This document shows positions 1 through 5,378 of a stretch of DNA of 5,701 nucleotides, piece by piece; within the stretch, counting starts at the first letter, position 1, and every line of letters begins with the position of its first letter. A program made the position numbers and the translations under genes. This DNA is from Chryseobacterium gleum. GTDB taxonomy: Bacteria; Bacteroidota; Bacteroidia; Flavobacteriales_D; Crocinitomicaceae. The DNA lies in contig CALPUT020000179.1 of the NCBI GenBank assembly GCA_943326825.2, forward strand, positions 1 through 5,701. Direction: 5' to 3'. The notes under the pieces are model-generated. The model was not told the origin of the DNA. It made no database searches and saw only the letters and a list, made by a program, of their open reading frames with translations.

Positions 1-328
1 TAGCAGTTTTAATCAATTGCTTTTGAAGATCTAATTTATTTCCGACAATGTATGTTTTAGCAATACCTTCTATAGCAGATGCTATAAGCATATAAGCCCA
101 AGTTGGAACGAATGCATCAGCAGAACAATAAATATAAATAGCTTTATTTTCAAATTGTTTCCAATCATTTTCTTTGATCCAAGTTCTAAAATCTTTTTCT
201 TTTAGAACAAGACCTTGCCACAATTGTTCAGCTAAATCAATTCCAATAATTTGTTCTTTAGGATTAAATTTAGCTAAATCTAAACTTATTAAGCCACTGT
301 CTTTTACTTTGTTGATTATTTCTTCCAT
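1..328 (-). CDS. DUF2480 family protein (C-terminus cut off by window edge)
   Basis: This minus-strand frame is open from an ATG at 326-328 to the left edge, giving 109 residues without a stop; base 1 belongs to an incomplete codon. I recognise the DUF2480 family of Bacteroidota from an acidic N-terminus (MEEIINKV), the stretch GLVLKEKDFR at about 39-48, and the signature CSADAFVPTWAYML at about 68-81. Family members are about 165-170 residues from memory, so roughly the last third lies outside the window. The product looks soluble and cytoplasmic; no signal peptide or membrane segment is seen. The family function is unknown to me. No Shine-Dalgarno sequence precedes the ATG. A weak -7-like box (TACATTTTTG at 333-342 on this strand) lies just upstream. 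The gene is divergent from the rhomboid gene and so has its own promoter. Family assignment is fairly sure; function is open. Confidence 0.85.
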   Translation of the reverse strand, partial: MEEIINKVKDSGLISLDLAKFNPKEQIIGIDLAEQLWQGLVLKEKDFRTWIKENDWKQFENKAIYIYCSADAFVPTWAYMLIASAIEGIAKTYIVGNKLDLQKQLIKTA

Positions 329-398
329 TGCTCAAAAATGTAGTGTAAAAATAAGGAAATTTCACGTTAATTATTCAATATTAAAAAAGTCGAATGAT

Positions 399-427
399 TC
401 ACACAAAGCGAAGTCGAAGCATGTCAT
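399..427. repeat. Degenerate flavobacterial intergenic repeat (AGCGAAGTCGAAG core)
   Basis: The spacer between the DUF2480 and rhomboid genes contains TCACAC, then AGCGAAGTCGAAG at 407-419, then ATGTCAT. From memory, this core with TGTCA/TCACA-like flanks matches a short imperfect palindromic repeat seen in many copies between genes in Flavobacteriia and related genomes (TGAGCGAAGTCGAAG type). The copy here is degenerate: the usual CTGAGCG is AAAGCG. Its GC-rich core stands out from the AT-rich surroundings. Only one copy of this exact type is in the window, so multi-copy status cannot be shown here. Confidence 0.5.
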
Positions 428-428
428 C

Positions 429-459
429 TTGTCATTAAAAAATCAAAGGCATATCTTTT
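429..459 (+). promoter_or_regulatory. Candidate promoter of the rhomboid gene
   Basis: TTG at 429-431 and TATCTTTT at 452-459 (7 of 8 to TAnnTTTG; the G follows one base later) are separated by 20 bases, which fits the Bacteroidota -33/-7 arrangement. Transcription would start near 465, leaving a leader of under 10 bases before the ATG at 473. The -33 element lies at the edge of the degenerate repeat, so the repeat may have supplied part of the promoter. This is a motif match only. Confidence 0.35.
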
Positions 460-472
460 GACAATCAGCTGT

Positions 473-1288
473 ATGCAAAAGCAAAAAACACATCCGTTTG
501 GTTCAACTTTAGAAGCAATTTTGTATCCAACATTATTATTAATAGTGATGTGGGTCTTTTTTTGGGCTGAACAGTTATTTCCATATAATTTCCATGAATT
601 AGGTGTGTTGCCAAGAAATATTTCAGGATTAAAAGGAATAGTCTTTATGCCTTTAATTCATTCAAAGACAGACTTTGCGCATATCATCAATAATTCTGCT
701 CCTGCATTTATTTTATTAGCTGCATTGGTGTATTTCTATCGTGAAATTGCTTTGAAAGTCTTTGTTTTTAGTTGGTTCTTAACTGGTTTATTTGTCTGGA
801 TTTTAGCAAATGATAAAGGTGGATATCACATAGGAATGAGCGGTGTCATTTATGCTTTAGCTAGTTTTCTTTTCACTAGTGGTGTTTTACGAAAATTTCT
901 TCCTCTTCAAGCTATTTCAATGTTTGTAGCATTTATGTATGGAGGAATGGTTTGGGGAATTTTACCGATGGAAGAGAAAATTTCTTGGGAAGGACATTTA
1001 TCAGGAATGGTCATGGGTATCGTTTTTGCTTTTTATTATAAAAATGAAGGTCCCGTTCGACCTAAATACCAATACGAAATTGAGAAAGAAATGGGTATTG
1101 AACCACCTGATTTTGAAGCAATCTTAGCAGAAAAAATTAGGTTAGCTGAATTAGCAGAACAAGAGGCATTAATCGTAAAAGAAGATCATTATCAAAATCA
1201 TCCTCACTTTCAGCGAGTAGTTTACCATTTTGTTCCGAAAGAGAAAGATATTAAAGATTTATCTTCGGGTGGTAACGTTCAGAAATAG
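473..1288 (+). CDS. Rhomboid-family intramembrane serine protease with cytoplasmic tail
   Basis: This is a 271-residue membrane protein of the rhomboid family, which cleaves transmembrane segments inside the lipid bilayer. Hallmarks in order: first hydrophobic helix at about 15-34; HxxxN motif H70-N74 (FAHIINN) on the second helix; helices at about 76-111; catalytic serine S123 in GMSG (121-124) with H119 just before it; and catalytic histidine H175 in GHLSG (175-178) on the last helix, ending near 189. All catalytic residues are present, so it should be active. A charged tail of about 80 residues (191-271), rich in Glu and Lys, follows and should be cytosolic; its role is unknown. I chose the ATG at 473 over an in-frame TTG at 458 because the TTG overlaps a promoter-like box and adds only five residues. 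No Shine-Dalgarno sequence is seen. The 3' end overlaps the convergent phosphatase gene by 38 bp. The substrate is unknown. Confidence 0.92.
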   Translation: MQKQKTHPFGSTLEAILYPTLLLIVMWVFFWAEQLFPYNFHELGVLPRNISGLKGIVFMPLIHSKTDFAHIINNSAPAFILLAALVYFYREIALKVFVFSWFLTGLFVWILANDKGGYHIGMSGVIYALASFLFTSGVLRKFLPLQAISMFVAFMYGGMVWGILPMEEKISWEGHLSGMVMGIVFAFYYKNEGPVRPKYQYEIEKEMGIEPPDFEAILAEKIRLAELAEQEALIVKEDHYQNHPHFQRVVYHFVPKEKDIKDLSSGGNVQK

Positions 1289-1730
1289 TTCCATTTCCTT
1301 TTGAAGTTTCTTCCCATGAATCTATTTCGAAAGAAATGCAAATGTATTCACATGTACTTAAATCAATAAATTCACCAGTAAAATAACTTGCTAAATCTGA
1401 CAAACCATTATTGTGACCAATAATAAATAGATTTTCATTCTGTTTTTGTTCCCAAATAAATGATAATAATTTAGGACTTTCAGCTAAATAAAGTTTATCT
1501 AGATATTTAACAGTTGTAAATTCATTTCCCTCTTTTACTATTTTAATTGTTTGTCTTGTTCTAGCTGCTTCTGAACAAAATATTTGTGTAGGTTGAAAGT
1601 TTTTTGATTTAAAATAGAGAGCTATATTTTCAGCCTGTAAAATACCTTTTTGCATTAATTTTCGATCGAAATCTTTTCCGCTATCCGAAAAAGGTTCTGT
1701 CTTAGCATGTCTTAAAAGATGTAATTTCAT
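1251..1730 (-). CDS. sixA: SixA-like phosphohistidine phosphatase (histidine phosphatase family)
   Basis: This is a 159-residue soluble protein of the histidine phosphatase superfamily, close in length and motif order to SixA, which removes phosphate from phosphohistidine on signalling proteins. The N-terminal catalytic motif is LLRHAKT, with R7 and nucleophile H8. The SEAARTRQT segment (53-61) supplies the second arginine (R57) of the phosphate pocket and is typical of SixA. The second catalytic histidine is H106 in IIGHNNG, and an acidic residue near E84 (LYLAE) may be the proton donor. No signal peptide is present, so it is cytoplasmic. The ATG at 1728-1730 gives an intact RHA motif at the usual distance. 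Family is confident. Substrate specificity is inference: relatives include phosphatases of other small substrates, and no histidine kinase lies next to it here. The last 38 bp overlap the rhomboid gene. Confidence 0.88.
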   Translation of the reverse strand: MKLHLLRHAKTEPFSDSGKDFDRKLMQKGILQAENIALYFKSKNFQPTQIFCSEAARTRQTIKIVKEGNEFTTVKYLDKLYLAESPKLLSFIWEQKQNENLFIIGHNNGLSDLASYFTGEFIDLSTCEYICISFEIDSWEETSKGNGTISERYHPKINL

Positions 1731-2046
1731 ATTTTATCCAACTGTTTGATTAATTAATACTTTCTTTTCTTATGTTCCGAATTTCAAAAAAATGATACAG
1801 AATAGCAAAGCAATTTAATTAGAATTTGGATCTTTCAATATCATACTAAAGTAAGAAAAAATCAACGAATATTGAATTTAACAGTGAATTTATTAAATAT
1901 TAAAAATTTAATTAAAAGCAGATAATGGAAAAGATGGGAATAAATTTAATATGACAATTCCTTCAATTTTAAAGAACGCTTCTTCTAGAGTTGTCATTTC
2001 TATTAATTTTAGAATTAACTTTGGAATTGAAATCAAAATATAAGCT
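1731..2046. other. 316-bp AT-rich divergent intergenic region
   Basis: This spacer separates the divergent phosphatase and T9SS-substrate genes and must hold both promoters. The plus-strand promoter is visible at its right end. For the minus strand I find no convincing TAnnTTTG box. A 7-bp inverted repeat, ATGACAA (1951-1957) and TTGTCAT (1991-1997), is separated by 33 bases; its right arm contains the candidate -33 box, so it could be an operator, but support is slight. I see no RNA gene or credible coding region; a 30-codon frame ending at 2043 is treated as chance. Confidence 0.6.
1991..2023 (+). promoter_or_regulatory. Promoter of the T9SS-substrate gene (-33 TTG, -7 TAACTTTG)
   Basis: TTG at 1991-1993 and a perfect TAnnTTTG box, TAACTTTG, at 2016-2023 are 22 bases apart, fitting the primary sigma factor promoter of Bacteroidota. 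Transcription would start near 2029, leaving a leader of about 18 bases without a Shine-Dalgarno sequence. An imperfect dyad (TTCTA 1998-2002 and TAGAA 2010-2014) sits between the two boxes. This is the best -33/-7 pair in the window. Confidence 0.55.
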
Positions 2047-3135
2047 ATGTACAAATTATCACTAATTACATTAATACTTTCTACTTTTTCATTTGCTCAA
2101 ATAACTGTTAATAGTTCTGATTTTGCAACAGGTGGAGATACCGTTAGAATCAGTATTACGAATGGAACTGGCCTTGATTTTTCTACAACAGGTCCAAATC
2201 AAACGTGGGATTTTTCAACAATGGTTCCAACTTCTCAAGTGTTAGATACTTTTCATTCAACTTCAACAATTCCACTTTTTGCGCAAGTTGTTTTTGGAAA
2301 TTTTGCACCTGCAAAATACCATGCAAGTTATTTTAGAGAAGCTACAACTCTGCCTTTAAGTCAACTTACTTTTTTGCCTGTTACAATAAATAATATTTTT
2401 CAATATACTCGATTAACGCCAGATTCAATGACATCGGTAGGTTATTCTATGGTGATTAATAACAATGAAATTCCATTTAAATCTGATACAATTGAAAAGA
2501 ATTATGATTTTCCAATTCAATATGGAAACACTACTTTTTCAAGAGGGTACACGAAAATTGATATGAATCCAGTTTACAATGCTATATTGAAACAACATAG
2601 AGTTCATTCATCTTCTGTAGATGGATGGGGCTCAATTACAACGCCTTATGGAACATTTAATGCGCTTAGAATTAAACATGAAATTAATGAGATTGATTCA
2701 ATTTCTTTAACTGTAGCGTCATTTCCTACAACATTACCTCTTCAAAATCCGTTAAGAAGAGAATATGAATGGTGGACTAATGGAGAAAAAGAACCTATAT
2801 TAAAAATTACAACTTCTGAGATTCAAGGTATTGAAAATATTACGAATGTTCAATACAGAGATATTTATAGAGGATTGGATGCAGGTTTAAATGTTATAAA
2901 TTCAGATAAATTTTCATTTTTCCCAAATCCTGTTTCAGAAGATTTAACTTTTACAAATGATGGAACTATTCAAATAATTGAAATAATTGATTTAAGAGGA
3001 AATAAAGTAATTGAATTTGATAATTTAAAAGCTCAATCGAATAAAATTAATGTTTCAAGTTTACAGAAAGGATTTTACTTATTACAATTTGAGACTTCAA
3101 AAGGAAGAATAGTTCAATCGTTTGAAAAATTATAA
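2047..3135 (+). CDS. Secreted protein with type IX secretion C-terminal sorting domain
   Basis: This 362-residue protein starts with a Sec signal peptide (hydrophobic core about 4-16, likely cleavage after SFA, residue 17, before Q18). It ends in a type A T9SS sorting domain at about 288-362: FFPNPVSEDL, then IEIIDLRGNKV, then the SSLQKGFYLLQF block and a basic FEKL end. It should cross the inner membrane by Sec, then the outer membrane by T9SS, and be released or anchored at the surface. The middle (about 20-280) is beta-rich with no enzyme motif I recognise. It begins with SSDFATGGDTVRISI, an opening I associate with small secreted proteins of Flavobacteriales, and contains GWGSITTPYGTFNALRIKHE at about 193-212, which resembles a recurring motif in such proteins. 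Adhesive or matrix function is possible but unproven. The gene is transcribed alone from its own promoter; no U-tract terminator follows, and rnpB begins about 48 bp later. Confidence 0.88.
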   Translation: MYKLSLITLILSTFSFAQITVNSSDFATGGDTVRISITNGTGLDFSTTGPNQTWDFSTMVPTSQVLDTFHSTSTIPLFAQVVFGNFAPAKYHASYFREATTLPLSQLTFLPVTINNIFQYTRLTPDSMTSVGYSMVINNNEIPFKSDTIEKNYDFPIQYGNTTFSRGYTKIDMNPVYNAILKQHRVHSSSVDGWGSITTPYGTFNALRIKHEINEIDSISLTVASFPTTLPLQNPLRREYEWWTNGEKEPILKITTSEIQGIENITNVQYRDIYRGLDAGLNVINSDKFSFFPNPVSEDLTFTNDGTIQIIEIIDLRGNKVIEFDNLKAQSNKINVSSLQKGFYLLQFETSKGRIVQSFEKL

Positions 3136-3171
3136 TCAAAAAAGAATTATAAAAACCTTCATTTATTCCAT

Positions 3172-3179
3172 TATCTTTG
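3172..3179 (+). promoter_or_regulatory. rnpB: -7 box of the rnpB promoter (TATCTTTG)
   Basis: TATCTTTG is a perfect match to TAnnTTTG and lies 4 bases before the first base of the RNase P RNA P1 helix, exactly where an initiation site for an unprocessed 5' end would be expected. No clear TTG -33 box is seen 17-23 bases upstream, so the -33 element is weak or different. The upstream gene has no intrinsic terminator, so some read-through into rnpB is possible. Confidence 0.5.
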
Positions 3180-3205
3180 CGACAAAGGCAAACTAGTTTA
3201 TCGCC

Positions 3206-3223
3206 GTCTCGATTTATCGGGAA
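3206..3223 (+). repeat. 18-bp exact repeat, copy 1, forming rnpB helix P3
   Basis: GTCTCGATTTATCGGGAA occurs here and again at 3271-3288 with no mismatch. It folds as a hairpin, TCTCGA with TCGGGA (one U-G pair) closed by a UUUA loop, and occupies the P3 position just before the conserved GAGGAAAG block. The TCGGGA arm resembles REP-like palindromes (CCCGATAnnTATCGGGA type) that I recall from flavobacterial genomes. Confidence 0.85.
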
Positions 3224-3270
3224 GGAGGAAAGTCTGGGCAGTATAGAGCACCGTACTTCTTAACGGGAAG

Positions 3271-3288
3271 GTCTCGATTTATCGGGAA
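3271..3288 (+). repeat. 18-bp exact repeat, copy 2, forming rnpB helix P9
   Basis: This is the identical 18-mer to 3206-3223, starting 65 bases after the first copy. It follows P8 (3256-3270) directly and forms the P9 hairpin, TCTCGA 3272-3277 with TCGGGA 3282-3287, plus G3271-C3289 across a bulged A. In E. coli, P9 is a short hairpin of unrelated sequence, so identity with P3 is not required by RNA function. Confidence 0.85.
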
Positions 3289-3315
3289 CAGAAAGTGCCG
3301 CAGAAAGGAAAACTA

Positions 3316-3334
3316 CCCTGAACTTGTTGAAGGG
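3316..3334 (+). repeat. REP-like imperfect palindrome forming rnpB helix P12
   Basis: CCCTGAACTTGTTGAAGGG forms a hairpin (CCCT with AGGG, then tandem G-A mismatches and A-U) in the variable P12 region, between the two conserved core blocks. It closely resembles the CCTGAGCTTGTCGAAGG family of intergenic palindromic repeats that I recall from many bacterial genomes, with two differences in the middle. Whether this reflects insertion or coincidence cannot be decided from one copy. Confidence 0.5.
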
Positions 3335-3544
3335 AAAAGGTGAAAAGGCGAGGTAAGAGCTCACCGTGCTTGTGGTGACACAAGTTGCAAGGTAAACCTT
3401 ACGGACTGAAAGACCATGTAAACCAAGGCTTGAGGGTTGCTCGCCCAATCTTGGAGGGTAGGTCGATTGATCCCGACTGTGAAGTCGGGACTAGATAAAT
3501 GATAAACGCTTTAAATTAATTTAGAGAACAGAACCCGGCTTATG

Positions 3545-3558
3545 GTTTGCCTTTTTTT
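3545..3558 (+). terminator. rnpB 3' end: P1 closing strand followed by seven T
   Basis: GTTTGCC is followed by T at 3552-3558. The P1 closing strand pairs with the 5' end of the RNA rather than with a nearby arm, so this is not a classical short-hairpin terminator, but helix plus U-run is the likely termination point of rnpB. The T-run runs into the stop codon of the convergent lipoprotein gene (TTA at 3557-3559 on this strand). Confidence 0.45.
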
Positions 3559-4666
3559 ATTCTTCTTCTTCTGGTTTTGGAACTGATTGATTTTCTTGAA
3601 TAATAGTATCAGTTGTTGGAATAATTAATTCTGGCTCACTATATATTTCTATAGTCTTAGGTTCCTTCATTTTTTCAATTACTTTTTGATAAAATGAATA
3701 ATTTAATGATTGTTTTGCCATTGAACCTTTAAAGTAAATAAATTCAATATTTTGATATTCAAAAGGGTGTATACGGCGATGAACAGAAATCGGAATTGTT
3801 TTCCATTTTTGATTTAGTTGTTCATTGAATTCATTTTTCACTAGGTATTCTAATAAGAGTTTAGCATTTTCAAAGTTTTTTGCTTGTTTTATAATGCCTG
3901 CGCAATGCAAATTAAAATATCCCCCAGATGAAGTTTGATTTAGAAAAACAGGCTTGTATATTACTGATAAACTATCTTGATTGCTAATGTTTTGTATGTA
4001 ATTTGATAAATTGGTCAAAAAATAATTTGGTTTTAAATAATCAACCATCGATTTTCCTAAATACAATTGATCATCTTTAAAATTTGTAACTGTTTTATAA
4101 AATTCAGAGCGTTTTTTTAAGCGATTTATTGAACCTAAAAATGGAATTAAATTTGTTTGATTTTCTAGATCAGTAGTCCATTTTTCTTGATATTCATCTG
4201 TAAATAATTCAGCATATTTTTCAGGTTCTTTTTCTGCTTTAACTTTTGTGACTAAAACATAAGGATCAAGACCAATTCCAAACCAAGTATTATCTACTGA
4301 TCTAAAATTAGATTCAATTAAACTATTTAATTTTTCCGAATTAATTGAATTTAGAAGTTTTAATCTTTGGGCTTTTCTTATTGTTACGATTGATTTTAAA
4401 ATGATTATATCTGCATCAGTATTGTAACCCTCAGCTTTAATTTTTGAAATAATATCATTTGCAGATAAGTGAACAATTCGAACAGAAATATGATTTTTTT
4501 TCTGAAAATTTTTAAAGATGGAAAGGTCTTTTTTACCCAAACAATCTGTATAAATGGTTACAAATTGTTTTTTCGATTCTTTCGCGACTTCAACATTGCA
4601 TGATATAGCAGTCAACAAAAAGACAACTATTATACTGAGAGCAAATGAACGCTTACTTAAAATCAT
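3557..4666 (-). CDS. Lipoprotein related to ferric-iron ABC transporter substrate-binding proteins
   Basis: This is a 369-residue lipoprotein: basic N-terminus, hydrophobic helix at about 8-20, and lipobox LTAISC with acylated Cys23. The body matches the order of FbpA/FutA-type periplasmic binding proteins: first strand FVTIYTDC (35-42), DIISKIKAEGYNTDADIII (71-89), WFGIGLDPYVLV (128-139), and NLHCAGIIKQAKNFENAKLLLEYL (key part 252-275). These correspond to the usual VYSxR, ADV, WFGLxxRxRV and NxSGAGxxKxAxNxxNAxxLLExL segments. Iron ligands in that family include a Tyr pair near NTYY; here the site reads PNYFL (213-217), so one Tyr is Phe and iron binding is uncertain. The C-terminus adds about 40 residues ending in four Glu. 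No permease or ATPase gene is near, so this may be a stand-alone or repurposed binding protein. The ATG at 4666 is the only one giving the signal peptide. Confidence 0.75.
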   Translation of the reverse strand: MILSKRSFALSIIVVFLLTAISCNVEVAKESKKQFVTIYTDCLGKKDLSIFKNFQKKNHISVRIVHLSANDIISKIKAEGYNTDADIIILKSIVTIRKAQRLKLLNSINSEKLNSLIESNFRSVDNTWFGIGLDPYVLVTKVKAEKEPEKYAELFTDEYQEKWTTDLENQTNLIPFLGSINRLKKRSEFYKTVTNFKDDQLYLGKSMVDYLKPNYFLTNLSNYIQNISNQDSLSVIYKPVFLNQTSSGGYFNLHCAGIIKQAKNFENAKLLLEYLVKNEFNEQLNQKWKTIPISVHRRIHPFEYQNIEFIYFKGSMAKQSLNYSFYQKVIEKMKEPKTIEIYSEPELIIPTTDTIIQENQSVPKPEEEE

Positions 4667-4670
4667 AACA

Positions 4671-4704
4671 CAAATATATTCATCTTAAATAAGAATCTGT
4701 ACAA
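4671..4704 (-). promoter_or_regulatory. Promoter of the lipoprotein gene, nearly leaderless
   Basis: Read on the minus strand, TTG (4702-4704) and a perfect -7 box TATATTTG (4671-4678) are 23 bases apart. Only four bases separate the -7 box from the ATG at 4664-4666, so transcription should begin at or within a few bases of the start codon. This implies a leaderless or nearly leaderless mRNA if this promoter is the real one. Confidence 0.45.
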
Positions 4705-4736
4705 TAAAAACTTTAATTTTATCAAAAATATACAAA

Positions 4737-5303
4737 GTGAGCGATTCAATTAAAACGACAAAAAAACAAAGCTTAGTAATTAAGAAATTGTTAGAAGATA
4801 TTCAAACAGGTGATGCAACTAAAATTGCTGCTGCTTTGAAATTATTGCAAGTAAATGGGGACATTACTGTTTTACGTCCGTTAGCAGAATTGTTGATGAC
4901 GGATATTGTAGAAACAAGTAAATATGAAATCATCAGTTTTTTAGGTGATTTAAAAGTTTCAGCCGCTGCAGATGAAATGATGGATTTAATAAAGGATGAT
5001 CAGTTTTTACCTGTTAGACAAGCATTATTAACAAGTATATGGAATAGCAAAGTTGATTACAGTTATTTTATAGCTGATTTCGTGGAAATTGCATGTGAAG
5101 GTGATTTTATGGAAGCATTAGAGTGTTTGACAATCATTGAAAATATGGAAGGTCCATTTCAAGAGCAACATATTTTAGAAGCACAATTGCATTTAAAAGA
5201 TTACATCGAAGATGATGCACCTAAAGATCCACAAAGATCACATATTTTAAGTGAAATAGCAGTAATGATTAAAGATTTTGATTTGGGTATTGATGATTTA
5301 TAG
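4737..5303 (+). CDS. HEAT-like helical repeat protein, 188 residues
   Basis: This is an acidic, all-helical cytoplasmic protein without signal peptide or membrane segments. The sequence divides into roughly four helix pairs spaced like HEAT repeats: about 26-56 (AALKLLQVNGDITVLRPLAELL), 58-87 (SKYEIISFLGDLKVSAAADEMMDLI), 89-121 and 122-159, each with Leu/Ile/Ala at buried positions; an acidic end (FDLGIDDL) follows. The second and third units best fit the HEAT pattern. I recall conserved Bacteroidota proteins of this size annotated only as HEAT repeat proteins; the likely role is protein-protein binding, partner unknown. The start is GTG at 4737: no ATG is in frame between the upstream stop (4686-4688) and Met54, which would remove the first repeat. 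The gene is divergent from the lipoprotein gene across 70 bp and is closed by a strong terminator, so it is transcribed alone. A weak -7-like TAATTTTA lies at 4714-4721. Confidence 0.8.
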   Translation: MSDSIKTTKKQSLVIKKLLEDIQTGDATKIAAALKLLQVNGDITVLRPLAELLMTDIVETSKYEIISFLGDLKVSAAADEMMDLIKDDQFLPVRQALLTSIWNSKVDYSYFIADFVEIACEGDFMEALECLTIIENMEGPFQEQHILEAQLHLKDYIEDDAPKDPQRSHILSEIAVMIKDFDLGIDDL

Positions 5304-5324
5304 TTGTTTTATTTTTAACGAATT

Positions 5325-5354
5325 AACTACTTCTGAAATGGAGTAGTTTTTTTT
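5325..5354 (+). terminator. Intrinsic terminator after the HEAT-like gene
   Basis: AACTACTTC (5325-5333) pairs with GGAGTAGTT (5340-5348) in a nine-bp stem with one U-G pair and a TGAAAT loop; eight T follow at 5347-5354, partly inside the stem. It lies 22 bases after the stop codon. This is the only classical hairpin-plus-U-tract terminator in the window. Confidence 0.85.
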
Positions 5355-5378
5355 GAATGTTTAACTATATTTTTATTA

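Larger units (their letters stand above)
3184..3557 (+). ncRNA. rnpB: RNase P RNA, bacterial class A
   Basis: This is the catalytic RNA of ribonuclease P, which removes 5' leaders from tRNA precursors. Conserved blocks: GAGGAAAGTCTGGGC (3225-3239), AGGTGAAAAGGCGAGGTAAGAGC (key part GGTAAGAGC, 3352-3360), GGGTAGG (3456-3462, with the GGU that pairs to tRNA CCA) and ACAGAACCCGGCTTA (3528-3542). Helices I can draw: P1 AAAGGCAAAC 3184-3193 with GTTTGCCTTT 3545-3554; P2 GTTTATC 3196-3202 with GATAAAC 3501-3507; P3 3207-3222; P8 3256-3270; P9 3272-3287; P12 3316-3334; P14 3369-3384; P18 3471-3490. P14 and P18 both end in GUGA tetraloops, as expected for docking on P8. The length of about 374 is usual for class A. 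One core base differs: GTCTGGGC where the consensus is GTCCGGGC, giving a G-U pair in P4. P3 and P9 share an identical 18-mer. The 5' end is set by P1 and the promoter box; the 3' end is approximate. Confidence 0.96.

Noticed and set aside
174..461. Plus-strand 95-codon open frame
   Set aside because: It lies mostly antisense to the DUF2480 gene, whose protein has a recognisable family signature; its own translation is not protein-like and runs across the intergenic repeat.
458..472. TTG start extending the rhomboid protein by five residues
   Set aside because: The TTG is part of a promoter-like TATCTTTTG sequence; the ATG at 473 fits the family better.
939..1127. Plus-strand 62-codon open frame
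   Set aside because: It is an alternative frame inside the rhomboid gene, which carries complete catalytic motifs.
1951..2043. 30-codon open frame ending three bases before the T9SS-substrate start
   Set aside because: It contains the likely -33 and -7 boxes of the downstream gene, so that transcript would not include its start; composition is simple AT-rich and it resembles no leader peptide.
3130..3152. TTATAAT/ATTATAA stem around the T9SS-substrate stop codon as a terminator
   Set aside because: The stem is purely A-T and is followed by A residues, not a T-run, so it is unlikely to end plus-strand transcription.
3206..3288. Two 18-mers as the start of a CRISPR array or tandem repeat element
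   Set aside because: There are only two copies, and both fall exactly on helices of the RNase P RNA, which explains their placement.
3260..3448. Minus-strand 62-codon open frame
   Set aside because: It lies wholly antisense to the RNase P RNA core, where base order is set by RNA structure; its translation has no protein features.
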